A stretch of 64,000 bases of DNA from Ambrosia x helenae (Eukaryota > Streptophyta > Magnoliopsida > Asterales > Asteraceae): NCBI GenBank assembly GCA_030844895.1, contig CM061228.1, positions 140,976,444 through 141,040,443 on the forward strand, given 5' to 3'. A program made the position numbers and the translations under genes. This document shows positions 1 to 10,726 of this stretch, in pieces. The notes under the pieces were generated by a model. The model worked only from the letters and a program-made list of their open reading frames with translations, was not told where the DNA came from and made no database searches. Position 1 is the stretch's first letter; every line of letters starts with the position of its first letter.

Positions 1-1309
1 AACAAAGAAAAATGGGCGTGAATGAAGAAATGTAAAAGAATAAAGAAAGCAAGAATAACTAAAAATCATAGTGCTCAGATATAAGATCTTAAACTATACT
101 ACGTGTCCTTATGTTTAGAATTAATAGATACAATAATAAATGATTTTACATCTAAATAAATATTTATGTAGAAAATAACCATATAAGACTCAAATCACAT
201 TTATGGGTGGGGTAAGAGTTGCATTGATAAATCCATTGGAGTTTAGGTATTAATTCCGTTAAAATTAAAGTTAAAGCCTTGATAAAGATTTACCGAATGA
301 CAAATTTAAAGTAATTTAAGTCGATAAAAAATTCGCATTGTTTCTATTGATTAATGGTACAAACACAAATAAAAATAAATCAACAATAAAAATATATATC
401 TTAGGTTATTTAGGATTCTTTTTCATTAAAAGCTATATTATCACATTAACAATATAATATTCGTATTGTTAAAAAGATGGGTTTGGAAGATATGAATGAG
501 TTAAGATGTAATTATTGTTAGAAACCTTTGGATGGTACTTTGAATATAATGAGGAAGGGAGTTATAAAGTGAAAAGTGGTGAGGGTTAAAATGGGAATCA
601 AATGTTTAGTTTGTGAATAAAAGGATAAGTCAAATTACCTAAATATCCCTATAGGCATCTTAACTTTGCTTTAACATACAAATATACCCTCATAAATAAG
701 CTTCACTACATTGTACATTTTGCATTAAAAGTTGTTTGCGTGTCAAAATTACCATGTGATACATCTTTAGTACTTTATAATGTAGTATAGATAAGACAAA
801 GAATTTAGAGTCCGCAACGTGGCGTGTTATGTTAAATGGGACATATTTTATATATTGACCAGTTGCGAAGATTTGTTTTTGTGGAGGGAGGGGGGGTCAC
901 AGAACTTTAAAACTAGGAGGTTGGATTCAATTCAGATGAAAATGGATAAATTACACTACTGAGTTAGGGGGCCCTCTAGCTACCATTATCTTTTGCTCAT
1001 TCGTCCATGGATTTGACAAATCTATTAAACCTAAACTCGATATGTTTAATTAAATGTGCCATTTTATATTAAATACTAACACGAAAATGTTTAATAAATG
1101 GGTTACATGCACATTTATCATAATGAATGTAATGATTCAATAGTACGAATGAAACGACATTATTAACACGGTTATTGACACAAACTCACTTAGCATGCCT
1201 AAGAATTAAGAAGACATAATTAACACGATAAAGTAAACATTACTAAAATTAGAATCCGTGTTTAATTATTTATAAAAATGCGCTATTTTAAGAAATTGGT
1301 CGTATCAAC
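1..1309. other. AT-rich intergenic sequence without a recognisable gene
   Basis: No reading frame of note and no protein similarity was recognised. The stretch from about 1020 onward, continuing to 1700 around a small hAT MITE, is rich in words such as ACACGA and AACCCATTT. These resemble the interior of the degraded hAT-type elements seen elsewhere in the window (for example 56817-57271), so it may be an old element without visible ends. Confidence 0.4.
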
Positions 1310-1317
1310 ATATTAAG

Positions 1318-1483
1318 CAGTGGCGGATCTAGAAACATTTTTCAGTAGTAACGTTTTTCATTTTTTTTTTCATTTTAGTAGCAACGTTTTTCAAATTTCG
1401 TAAAAAAAACAAATTTTCCACTACGCGCGCGAAGTTGAGCCGCAACGTCCGCACCCCCTCCCCATGAACTAGATCCGCCCCTG
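1318..1483. mobile_element. Small hAT-type MITE (166 bp) with perfect 8-bp target duplication
   Basis: Terminal inverted repeats are CAGTGGCGGATCTAG on the left and CTAGATCCGCCCCTG on the right. They are flanked by the direct repeat ATATTAAG at 1310-1317 and 1484-1491. An 8-bp duplication and CAG/CTG ends are the hAT signature. It codes for nothing. Elements at 20549-20724 and 53709-53918 have closely related ends. Confidence 0.85.
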
Positions 1484-1767
1484 ATATTAAGATACATTAC
1501 ACGATAAGTTCAATGTGTTATGCGTGTTATAAACGAGTCAACTAAGTTGAACCCATTTTGATACATTTTGGATAGCGTTGTTATCGTACCGACCTACTTA
1601 TGACGTTAACCCATATACTATAAACACAAACCCGTTTAACTTTATGTTAAGTCAAGTCAAATTAACATAAAGTTATAGAAAATTACAAGCTCTGTTTACA
1701 ATAATACCTAACAAAAGCCATGTTGAAAAGTAATGCACAAGTATTTACATAGTTTATGATTCTAAGG

Positions 1768-1854
1768 CTATTTATGGTCAATGGACGATGTTAGTTTGAA
1801 ATCAATTATGGGTATGGTTGCAATTTTAATGCTATTTATGGTCAATGGACGATG
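1768..1854. repeat. Short direct repeat around TATGGTCAATGGACGATG
   Basis: A word of about 24 bases containing CTATTTATGGTCAATGGACG occurs at about 1768-1791 and again at about 1831-1854. The start-to-start spacing is 63 bp. No function can be read from it. Confidence 0.7.
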
Positions 1855-2077
1855 AGGTCTATTGTGCCATTTATTTCACACTCTACATACAATACTTCTT
1901 AAGGCATATAGGGCGCTCCACTGAAAGTGTTTTCACTTCACTGATTTCTACCAATCCTGCACTGCCACTTCACTTCACTGAAACACTTTTTTGTATGCAG
2001 TATTACTCCACTTATTTTTTACCCAATAATCAATTATTTTCACACACACATAATAATAATAATAATAATAATAATAA

Positions 2078-3568
2078 GAGTAAATTCCTTTTTGAGTCCC
2101 TGTGTTTTGTCGATTTTAACTACTTGAGTCCAACATTTTGATTTTTAACATTCTGAGTGCCTGGTTGATAATTCTATAACCATTTGAGTCCAAATTTCTA
2201 ACTCTGTTAGATTTTTTCTGTTAATATTTGTGAAATGACCAAAGTACCCTTACAATTAAAAATAAATATTATTAAATATTACTTTATTATATATTATAAT
2301 AATCCTAATCTATTTATCTTTTTCTTCCCTCTCTACACACAGATCTGTACACACACAAATCTCACTCTTCTCTCTCTCTAAAAGCATCAAATCCACCACC
2401 ACGATACACCTTCGGCAACCACCACCACCTCCATCTCCGACCGACTGCCACCTGACGCAACCTCCATCTCAGGTTTACTCAAACCATCTCCACCCTTTCA
2501 TCTGCAGCTCCCCCCCCCCCCCCCCCCCTTTCTCTCTCTGCAGACAACCACCATCACTACCACAACCATACAACACCACCATCACCACCACCATACACCA
2601 CCACCAACACCCTTTTCTATTCGAAACACTGTCAAAATCGAAACAAGAAGTAAGATAGAAATTAGACCATAACCAAAGCCAGATAAAACCACCCAACTGT
2701 CATACCAGACTTGCAACTGAGACCGACCCACAACGACCTCACCACCACTACACCACAACCACCCACCTCATCACCACAACGACCTCTCCCCCTACCCCGC
2801 TGCAAATCACCACGATTTGAACCCCAAACCCTTATTTATTGATTTCAGATCTGACCCCATTGAACCACCACAACATATCAAACCACCCAACTTTCGGACA
2901 GACTACAACCACCGCCAGATCAAACCACCAACAATTACCATACCAGACCACCGTCACTGTCGTTACTACTAGGGCTTCAAACAGCGTAGACGATGATGGG
3001 CCTAGGGTTCAGGTGGCTCGGAGGTGGAGGAGGAGGTGCAGTGGGGGTGAGGCGGTGGTGGAAGATATTGAAGAGATTAAAGGAATAATCGTCTAGATTG
3101 AGGAGATTAAAGGAAGATATTGAAGACATTGAATAATAGTGAAATTAAGGGAATTGGGATGAATCTGAGTGGGAATTGAGGGGTTATAGGGTGTGAAGTG
3201 GGTTGATTGATTATTATGGGATAATGGGATTACAGAGAATTTCATGGAAGATGGTGGTGATAGAGAGAGGATAAGGACGAAGAAGCAGAGAGATCGACTT
3301 TAGTTGGCTGAATCAATGATAAGCTATAAATAGATATGATAATAATGGGTTGTGTATATATATTTTTTCTTTGTGCATTAGAGAGTTGTACCTAGGTGTA
3401 AATGACTGAAATACCCTTGTATTTAACTAACTTAGTTAACGACGTTACAAAATTGGACTCAGAGTGTTACAGAATTAAAACATAGGCATGCAAAATGTTA
3501 AAAATCAAAATGTTGGACTCAAGTAGTTAAAAATGACAAAACACAGGGACTCAAAAAGTAATTTACTC
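2078..3568. mobile_element. Mutator-like element with long terminal inverted repeats
   Basis: The first bases, GAGTAAATTCCTTTTTGAGT, are mirrored at the right end with one early mismatch. The two ends stay recognisably complementary for about 150 bp, with the recurring word TTGAGTCC. Both flanks read TAATAATAA (2069-2077 and 3569-3577), which fits a 9-bp duplication but lies in an AAT microsatellite, so it proves little. The GC-richer interior (about 2380-3100) is full of CCACCACC words and looks like captured leader or untranslated sequence. No transposase is present and the captured source was not recognised. Confidence 0.75.
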
Positions 3569-3599
<31 letters not shown>

Positions 3600-3955
3600 T
3601 TTAGAGGTGCCTATTAATACTCTTACTAATATTAATAACTTACTAATATTAATTACGTAACCTAAAATCAAACCAAATATCTTAGATAATTTTTCCAGCC
3701 TAAATGTATTTGTTCGATCATTTACAACTGTTGTTAAATAGCTTATGATCACCTTTATATGAACTAGCTCTTGTTGGCTACTTAAAATCAGACCCTCATA
3801 AACATTGAAAGCTATATTTGAATTAATAATGTATGTTTAAGTGAATGTGAGTTTGGTTTGTCTCACATTGGTGGGGAGATGAAAAATTGATGAGTTTATA
3901 AGGTGAAACCAAATGGAAGAAATTAAATTCTTTGTGTTACATTATACTCTGGCAC
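3600..3955. other. AT-rich filler between MULE and GC-rich repeat
   Basis: Nothing was recognised beyond the end of the (AAT)n tract at the left edge. Confidence 0.5.
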
Positions 3956-4101
3956 CTACCCGCGCGCGCAGGGGGGGGGGGTGCAAAAATGGGTTCTGGT
4001 TCGGGAAAAATTCTTCAACCAACGCGACGCCGCATTTGCGGACACGAATGCAGCTCGAAAAACCCGGGTCCGCGTGAAAAGTTTGTGTCCACATCCGTGA
4101 A

Positions 4102-4202
4102 CCAGCACGGTAACTGAAACCCGAATTTGGTTCACGGGACCACTACCGGCATGGGTGGCGGCGGTGTTACCGTGCTGGTAGTGGGGTACCCGTGACCAAA
4201 TT
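4102..4202. repeat. GC-rich segment with interlocked inverted repeats (copy 1)
   Basis: Arm A, CCAGCACGGTAAC (4102-4114), is the exact reverse complement of A' at 4166-4178. Arm B, AATTTGGTTCACGGG plus CCACTACC (4124-4147), pairs with B' at 4177-4202 with one bulge. The order A-B-A'-B' is that of a pseudoknot, not of a simple hairpin. Related sequence is found at about 29455-29545 and 30631-30742. Confidence 0.8.
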
Positions 4203-4404
4203 TTAGTAGCGCCCCGTCCCCCCCTTAGCTGATTAACCTTTATAGATGCCTCAATACTTTTGTGGTCAGGTTCGAACGGAGTGAAAAAAAATAATCGGTG
4301 TTGAAATCTCGTTCCTTTTAATAAATGTGCTTTAGATGCGTGGGGATCACATGTTAAAATGGGGTATCGATTGAAGTTTAGAGACAAATCTTTGATTAAT
4401 ATGT

Positions 4405-4965
4405 TAAAGGTCGGTGGGAGATGGCAAGGATATTCGCTTTTGGCTGGATTTATGGTTAGGAGATATTACTTTTAAAGATAGGTGGCCGAATTTATTTAGA
4501 TTGGAAAAGAACAAAAATTGTCGCATGTCGAGCATGTTGGTATCGGCCACTGTATCAAGTAAGCGATAAATGGAGTTGGACAAGAGACTCGACTGGGTTG
4601 TTCACAGTTAGATCAGCAAAGACTCTGCTGAGACCGGATGTTACGTAGCGAATGAATTTAAGTTCAAGTGGGTTTCTTGGGTTCCAGTGAATGAATTTAT
4701 TTAGATTGGAAAAGAACAAAAATTGTCGCGTGTCGAGCATGTTGGTATCGGCCACTGTATCAAGTAGGCGATTGGAATTTGATTCATTATCCCACTTCGG
4801 AAATAGAGATTAGGCAATGGGTGGAGTGCATTGAGTTGATGACACCGTGGTTATTTCTACACGTAAAGATAAATGGAGTTGGACAGGAAACTCGACTGGG
4901 TTGTTCACAGTTAGATCAGCAAAGACTCTGCTAAGACCGGATGTTACTGCAGCGAATGACGATTT
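4405..4965 (+). pseudogene. LINE (L1-type) relic: end of the reverse-transcriptase ORF, internally duplicated
   Basis: Translating the plus strand from about 4413 gives GDGKDIRFWLDLWLGD followed by RWPNLFRLEKN. This matches the pre-zinc-knuckle region of the two LINEs in this window (GNGRRIRFWLDTWLG at the same place in the 54-57 kb LINE). Further on, KWSWTRDSTGLFTVRSAKTL matches the WVWAPHKDGLFSV region of the 32-34 kb LINE. Both blocks occur twice (about 4480-4655 and 4686-4960), and the first copy has an internal deletion. Stops and frame changes make it non-functional. Confidence 0.75.
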
Positions 4966-4970
4966 TTTTT

Positions 4971-5515
4971 TTCACTCCGTTAAATGCCCAAGGTTGTTGA
5001 GTGACAGTAGCTGTTGAACTCTGTTGTACTCATAGAAGAACAAATTATTGAAAAGCCAGAACATGCTATCATTTGATCCTATAAAACAATACTTGAAGAA
5101 AGATCCTCCCAAAGACAAAGACCTAACAACTGCTACACTAACAACTGTTGCTGTAAATATTGTTACACAAGGTCCGCTGAAGAACAACATCTTATGAAGA
5201 ATGAAAGAACTGTTGGAGCCAAGGTCTGCTGAGAAGACAACAAGGTATGTTGACAAACAAGATCTGTTGGCGCCATATGTAAATGTAATAGAACAGTGTT
5301 TTAGCCTAGCAAATGTTAGAGTTAGCTAGTTTGTTGGATGTCATTGTCTAGGTGACGTCAGCTAGATTACAACAGATGTTTAGTTTGTACTATAAATAGA
5401 ACAGTACATGTACTGTTCTATTCATCACTCTTCACCAACATTCTTTGTACGAACTAATTTGAGTGATCAGGCTGATGGGGAGTTGTAATTGTTGTATTTA
5501 TGAAAAGTGTTCGAA
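4971..5515 (+). repeat. LTR-like repeat, copy A
   Basis: It is about 85-90% alike by eye to 13190-13840 over some 540 bp, beginning at GCCCAAGGTTGTTGAGTGA and running past GAGTGATCAGGC. It contains TACTATAAATAG (a TATA-like box), followed by CTGTTCTATTCATCACTCTTC, the layout of an LTR promoter. Neither copy is followed by a primer-binding site or retroviral genes, so both look like solo LTRs. Copy A lacks about 50 bp present in copy B. The LTR ends were not fixed. Confidence 0.55.
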
Positions 5516-5606
5516 AAAAACGTGTTCGAAAAAAAACGTGTTTAAAAAAAACGTGTTCGAAAAAAAAAACGTGTTAAAAAAAACGTGTTCGAAAAAACGT
5601 TTTTGA
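5506..5606. repeat. Tandem repeat of CGTGTTCGAAAAAAA
   Basis: Six to seven imperfect units of about 15-19 bp vary mainly in the length of the A run, with occasional TTTAA in place of TTCGA. The tract directly follows the LTR-like repeat. Confidence 0.9.
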
Positions 5607-5630
5607 ATTTTATTTTTTTATAACTTTCCA

Positions 5631-5835
5631 TTAATTGCCATTTTGGCCCCATGAGGACATAAATGACGAAATTTGCCCTGAGAGTTAACTGACTTTCATA
5701 ACTCAGTTAAAAACTCAGTTAAAAAGTGACCATTTTGGCACTTTTCGATCTCTGAGGGGCTCCAGTGATAAAAATCAAGTTTGGTGACCAGACAAGCAAT
5801 TTGGGGAAAACCTCAGGGGCCATTTTGGCAATTAA
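5631..5835. mobile_element. Short inverted-repeat element (205 bp), MITE-like
   Basis: TTAATTGCCATTTTGGCCCC on the left is mirrored by GGGGCCATTTTGGCAATTAA on the right. The interior is non-coding (GAGGGGCTCCAGTGA, TTTGGTGACCAG words). No target duplication was identified. It could be a Mutator-type MITE or a foldback repeat. Confidence 0.6.
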
Positions 5836-7036
5836 CTCAAAAAAAAAACTATTATTACATTCCAAAAATGTTTAAACGCAAGTAATAATATCAAGTATTT
5901 ATATTTAAACGCAAGTACTATCAACCCAACAAATATTTTTTTTAAAGTATAACAATATGGTATGCAAATGAAAAAGGATAAAATGCTTGTTTTATGGTGT
6001 GTTTCTTTTTAAAATAATGTCGTATGAAAAAGTTATGGACGTTAAAAAATAGGGGTGGAACTCAACCATTGTGGGTTATACCTATTTTGACATTCTCCTT
6101 CTCTTTTAGAAACTCAACGAATACATTTTCTCTTTTAATCTCATCCATTAATTTATTTTGATCAAAGGCCCAAAATACTTTTTACATTTTGTACGCTATT
6201 AAACTTTATACAGTAAACTTTCTCCGTTAAATTTATAATAAAATTTCTCCTAACTTTTTAAAATTCTTTAATACACTTTTTAATATTGTCTGATAAATTA
6301 TATAAAAAGAATATTTATTCCCTTGATTTCATTTTAAATGTTCTTAAGTTAGAAAATGATATTACAAAATAAAGTTTAATGTTTCTAACATTATGACAAT
6401 TTTTAAATTGCATTCCTTTTTCTCTCAATCAAATCAATAATTAACTATATAACAAAACAAAATGGTCATGAATAGTATCTAACCCAGGTTAAACTTAACA
6501 ATAGTTAGCTTCTTTTGTCTGGTTAGTTGGCCTTCCAAAGTTGACCGAGTCAACTTACTTGACTTGAGTCTTCAACTTTCATCCCCTCTCCAACATGTAA
6601 TACCAACTAACATCACCATCATCATCCATCATAACACCATCAATCCGCATCGTTGTTGGTATAACAATTAACGCCGACACCCACAGTCCGTGATACCGTT
6701 GGTGGGTAGATTTGTGTACATCTAATCTCTCATTTGGGTTGACCCGTGTACGTCAAACATACATAACGGGTCACATTGTATATCTAACAACATCTACATC
6801 AGAACGGGTTAACGCAGAGGACCGGACGGGTGAAAACAGGTCAACGCCGGAGTTTGACGGTGTCGACGGGTCTGAATGGGCAGGCAAAAAAATATAAAAG
6901 AGTACAACACGAAACTTATAAAAATTTTGTACCATAATTTCCTTGTAATCGCCATCGTCGATACCTTCGTTTACTATCATGGTCTTATTGATTGCTTCTC
7001 GTGCTTTTATTCTTGAGAGATGGGGAAGAAATTCAG
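5836..7036. other. AT-rich intergenic sequence
   Basis: No gene was recognised. A GC-richer patch at about 6620-6890 gives overlapping open frames on both strands, but none resembles a known protein. Confidence 0.45.
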
Positions 7037-7050
7037 ATATCTCTTTGAAG

Positions 7051-7263
7051 CCAATGATGTTGTAGCCTAGTGGTTGCAATGGAGGTGGGAAGGTTTACCC
7101 ACTTTGTGGGGTTCCTGCCCTGGGAGGTCACAGGTTCGAATCCCACTCAGAGTAGGGTTATTCTGAAATGAGGGGCTGGACCTTAGGGGGGCCGGTGACC
7201 GGACCTGAAGGGTGCGGGGCTTCGTTATGGGTGGTACCGTTGGCCGTTCAAAAAAAAATATAT
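7051..7263 (+). mobile_element. tRNA-derived SINE with 14-bp target duplication
   Basis: An RNA polymerase III A box (GTAGCCTAGTGGTTGCAATG) lies near 7071 and a B box (GGTTCGAATCC) near 7133. The 3' end is GTTGGCCGTTC plus an A run at 7250-7259. The direct repeat ATATCTCTTTGAAG flanks it exactly (7037-7050 and 7264-7277). The GGCCGTT-A(n) tail is shared by the SINEs at 42745 and 52383 and, in variant form, at 61623. Confidence 0.92.
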
Positions 7264-7277
7264 ATATCTCTTTGAAG

Positions 7278-7786
7278 AATGCTTGAGTGGAGAGAGAAAC
7301 AAGTGGGGCAAATACTGGAATCTTTAGTTTTTATATTATATTATTTTTAGTAAAGGTAAAATATATAATATGTTTGTGTAATATTTTTTTTAACGGCGAT
7401 AATATATACAAAAACACTCAAGCAAGGAGCTCAAGCCAAAGTACAAAAACATATGTGATCAGATCAGACTATTACATACAAAGGCACAGACCACCAAATA
7501 ACTCACAAAGGAAAATTTGAGAAGCTAAAACTACACTACTTTTAAGTTGAGTGCTCTTGACCAACCTTTAACAGATTTTTTCTTGCTCACCTTTGCCACC
7601 CTTGTAGCCTTCCCTACAACACATAAAACCATCATCACCACCACCATCGACGACCAGAACTCGATCGCAGAACAAAGGCGGTGTAGCCAACGGTTACAGG
7701 GACAAAGGTTGTCTTTCATGGTAACATTTTTCAAGCTTTCAAGTTGGATTAGATTTCTTCATAAACAGATCCAATTACCACCGTCG
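7278..7786. other. Sequence of uncertain origin upstream of a Helitron 3' end
   Basis: TTTTTTTTAACGGCG at about 7385 looks like the reverse of a SINE or LINE 3' tail. The minus strand of 7531-7734 has a 67-codon frame rich in VVVMM and lysine which was not recognised. It may belong to the Helitron ending at 7814. Confidence 0.3.
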
Positions 7787-7814
7787 CCCCCGCAACACGC
7801 GGGAAATCACCTAG
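7787..7814 (+). mobile_element. Helitron 3' terminus
   Basis: The hairpin CCCGCAACACGCGGG (about 7789-7803) is followed after a short spacer by CTAG (7811-7814), with T as next base. This is the Helitron end rule: a hairpin 8-12 bp from CTRR, inserted in front of T. The 5' TC end was not located. Confidence 0.7.
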
Positions 7815-8024
7815 TTAGAATCATTTCTAAAGATAGCAATTTAATCATTAAATCATTACCATATATAACAAACTTGGAAATAATGTAAACCAAACACGAC
7901 TCATTTAGCTCTCACCGATAAAGTGACAGTTTTCACATGTGTGTCAATTATCGTGGAAAAATATGATGACATAGACAAAAGAAGAAGATGACTATATTGT
8001 GAATTGGTAAATAGCAAGGTAATT

Positions 8025-8280
8025 AGGATTCATACACCCTCTATTTAGGATTCATACACCCTCACCCACATCATATACCAATAGGAGGCTGACATATACC
8101 CCAAAATATGATGTCACACCCCCAGAATGTGACGTCACAGGGTGTATGAATCCTAGAACCCTTTAGCAATCATACATCCCCTAATTAGGAAGCACACTCT
8201 CTAGCCTACATTACACACTAATAGGAGGCTGTCACATACCCCATAATATGATGTTACATGGTGTATGAAAACTAGAACCC
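8025..8280. repeat. Duplicated inverted-repeat unit (GGATTCATACACCC ... GGGTGTATGAATCC)
   Basis: GGATTCATACACCCTC occurs twice at 8025-8065 and its reverse complement at about 8138-8153. A diverged second unit follows at about 8180-8275. Both units contain AATAGGAGGCTG, then CATA(T)ACCCC and ATATGATGT. It is probably a MITE that duplicated locally. No target duplication was seen. Confidence 0.5.
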
Positions 8281-8535
8281 ACTTGGTAATTTCTTTTTTA
8301 AGTTAACTAATAAAATGATAAAGTTAATTATAAAAAATACATATTTTAGGAAATTGTAGAAAAAATTACTTTAGTAAATGACGTGTATGTGTTGTCAGAC
8401 TCAAAATCAACTTCGTACCGCATAAATAATTTTAAATTTTTAATAATTAATACCAACTTTTGACTTTTAACTAATTTAAAATATTCTAGTTTCATAGTGA
8501 GTTAGTGACATCAGGTGTAAAGTATGCGGTTGTAT
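8281..8535. other. AT-rich spacer
   Basis: Nothing was recognised. Confidence 0.4.
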
Positions 8536-10550
8536 GGCTATGGGGTGTGTTACTCTTCTCCTTCCTTTCCTCTTGTTCAAATTATCATCACATCATCTTC
8601 CTCCTTTTCCTCCCCCTTTTAGGGGAAATTGTTCCCCCTTCCCTTTTTTTATTAATTTCATTTTTTATTTATTTTATATATTATATTTCATTAAATATTT
8701 TTTCATTAAACTTAACACTAAATTACATAGAAAATTAAAAAAACGAAAATACATAAAAAAAAACCGAAAATAAATTAAAAGAAAAAACTATCAACTAAAC
8801 GCTCCTCCAAGTCATTTTTTTGCGATTTTGTCTTTTATTTTCGTCGCCACGGCACGTTCCGTTTCGTCAAGGCTATCGAGAGGTTCTTTCATTAAGGCTA
8901 ATTCGGTTGTTTCCTGTCTCGAAAGCTCCATTTCCAGGCGTTTCCTTTCCAATTCTAACCTCGCCAAATCTCTCGCCGCGGCGTCTTCCTTCTCCTTCTT
9001 TTCCATCTCTAGCCTCGCCAAATCCCTCACCGCCGCTTCTTCCTTCTTCTTCTTTCTTTCCAAGTACCTCTCTGTTTGCTCTTGTTTAAATTCGCTAAAG
9101 TTTTTTAGCAACTCTTCAATCTTTCAACCGCCTTATCTTTTGATGCGTGACCGATATCAACACCCTTGCCTTTTGAGCTCAAGACTGCTTTCTTGGCGTG
9201 GTCCCTTCCAATCGGCCTCTCACTCTCAGTTGGTGGAGCCTCGTCTTCAAACTCCGGGTCATCATTTATATTGATAGTACAACGAGCATCCGACCCACCA
9301 CCACTATAACTCCCCGATGCCCTCGTTTTTGACCTTTTCGCTTGTTCCACCTCATTAGGAACCACTTTGAACTTGTCACACTTCGATAAAATCTCATACG
9401 CTTTCATGTACGCAAACGCCCCGTGCTTTTCATTGTATCTTTCAATAGCCAACTTCAACACATTCTCATCACTTTGTCCCGACGCACGATTATTCCAAGC
9501 TCTTTGATAATAACCCGCAAAAAGTTGGCATTTTCCCATCAAGTCCCAACACTTGGTACTAACAGAGTGAACCCGACGATATTCTTCACGTTGTAACAAC
9601 TTGAAGAATTCCTTAACAACTTGGTTCCAAAAACCTTTTTTTTTTTCGATTTGTAGCTACAATTATATAAAAAAAAAAGTTAGTCACCAATAATACTTAA
9701 AAAAATATATAACCAAAATTTATATATATATGTATATATATATATCCGAAACTTATTTAAAAAAATTATAAAATTTATCTAGTATTGGGTCCGTAGAAAC
9801 GATAACACAAGCTTTTGCTAACGCCTCCAACTCATTGGGAGTCCAAGGAACGAAATCGGCCTTCGTACAAGGACCTTCATCTTGGCCCCGTTTTTTCCCC
9901 TTTTTTGACGGTTTTTTTTTGTTGGGGCCGGTTGGTTTTGTAGGGTGGGGACTTGGGTTTCGGGTATGTGATCATCGTGCGAGGCCAAAGAAACAAAATC
10001 GTGCTCGTGTTGTGTTTGTGTTTCGAGTATTGGTTGCCATTGATGTTGTTGCATTTGATGTTGATGCATTTGCCATTGTTGTTGTTGCAATTGCCATGGA
10101 TTCATATGGGTGTTAAATGCGGCAAAAGAGAGTGGTTGTGATGCGGGAGTACCGGGTGTGGATGGAAATCCGAACGGGGCTTGGTTTGAGGGGTAAGAGG
10201 GTGTGCTATGGAAGAAAGGGCGCCTTGGATCCATGAATATTTATATAAAAAGTGTATAAAATGTGAGATAGTGTATAAAAAGTGTTGGTTTTTAAATTGG
10301 TGTGGGGTAAAATGTGTGGAAAACTTATTTAAATAAAGGGTAAAACATTTAATTTTTTTTTTAAATCTGAACGTTGCCAACGTCTTTTCTCAAACGGTCA
10401 CTTTTTTCATTGGATAATGGGACGGGGAGGGCGGTGGAAACTTACCGTTTGTGCCGATCTTACATGGGGGGGGGGGGGGCGGTGTTTGCCTTCGGCAAAA
10501 GGCTCCAGCTCAGCCCACCGAGCGTCTTGCCGAGCCCACACCCCATGGTC
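8536..10550 (-). mobile_element. PIF/Harbinger-type element carrying only ORF1
   Basis: The left end GGCTATGGGGTGTG (8536-8549) is mirrored at the right (read inward, GACCATGGGGTGTG, 10550-10537) with 12 of 14 bases alike. The right flank is TTA, the usual Harbinger target, but the left flank is TAT, so the duplication is imperfect. It encloses a broken Myb/SANT-like ORF1 on the minus strand. No DDE transposase (ORF2) was seen, so it would need one supplied in trans. The MITE at 39388-39636 has the same GGCT.../GACC... end style. Confidence 0.55.
8812..10234 (-). pseudogene. Harbinger ORF1-like protein (SANT-like plus NAM-associated C-terminal domain), frameshifted
   Basis: Exon 1 starts at 10234 with MDPRRPFFHSTPSYP, continues through a Q-rich stretch (QQQQWQMHQHQMQQ) and reaches KKNRQKRGKNGAK. 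There the frame must shift by one base near a run of A then G at about 9890 to enter the SANT-like ADFVPWTPNELEALAKAC. A probable intron lies at about 9610-9780. Exon 2 resumes with FWNQVVKEFFKLLQREEYR and runs on through KCWDLMGKC and RYNEKHGAFAYMKAYEIL. A second one-base shift near 9110 is needed to reach the charged, coiled-coil tail EELLKNFSEFKQEQTERYLE, ending at 8812. Proteins of this kind are the DNA-binding partner of Harbinger transposases and are often misannotated as glutathione S-transferase T3-like in plants. The two shifts make it a pseudogene unless they are read errors. Confidence 0.65.
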
Positions 10551-10589
10551 TTAGTTAACTTAAAAAGGAACCAATCAAGTTTTTTTATT

Positions 10590-10710
10590 TTTTTAACGGC
10601 AAATTTTATACAATCTTATTTTCACATAACCTTGCATTTGTAAGGATTTAAACTCACAACCTCACATTTATAAGGAGGATACCATATCATTAGACCAAGA
10701 GGTCATGGGT
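10590..10710 (-). mobile_element. tRNA-derived SINE, minus strand
   Basis: On the minus strand there is an A-box-like CTTGGTCTAATGATATGG, a B-box-like GTGAGTTTAAATCC and the 3' end TGCCGTTAAAAAAA. The near-identical direct repeats ATCAAGTTTTTTTATT (10574-10589) and ATCAAATTTTTTTATT (10711-10726) flank it. It is short (121 bp) and rather diverged. Confidence 0.75.
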
Positions 10711-10726
10711 ATCAAATTTTTTTATT

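Larger units (their letters stand above)
1906..4228. mobile_element. Composite dispersed repeat, copy 1, split by a nested MULE
   Basis: The left part (about 1906-2076) has CACTTCACTGATTTC-type words followed by TAACCC/AATAATCAATTATTTTCACAC and an (AAT)n tract. The right part (about 4090-4228) is GC-rich, with internal inverted repeats, and ends near GCGCCCCGTCCCCCC. The same two parts in the same order recur at about 29186-29563 and 30115-30758, which identifies one repeat family. A Mutator-like element occupies 2078-3568. Ends are approximate and no clear target duplication was found. The superfamily is not known to me. Confidence 0.55.

Noticed and set aside
3932..4387. Opposed open frames over the GC-rich segment at 4 kb
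   Set aside because: The segment belongs to a dispersed repeat whose other copies do not keep the frames.
5503..5606. CRISPR-like array of CGTGTTCGAAAAA units
   Set aside because: The units are contiguous with no spacers and vary in A-run length, so it is a simple tandem repeat in a plant genome.
7051..7150. Possible tRNA gene with A and B boxes
   Set aside because: No acceptor stem or cloverleaf can be formed; the 3' A tail and flanking duplication identify a SINE. The same holds for 18956, 42745 and 52383.
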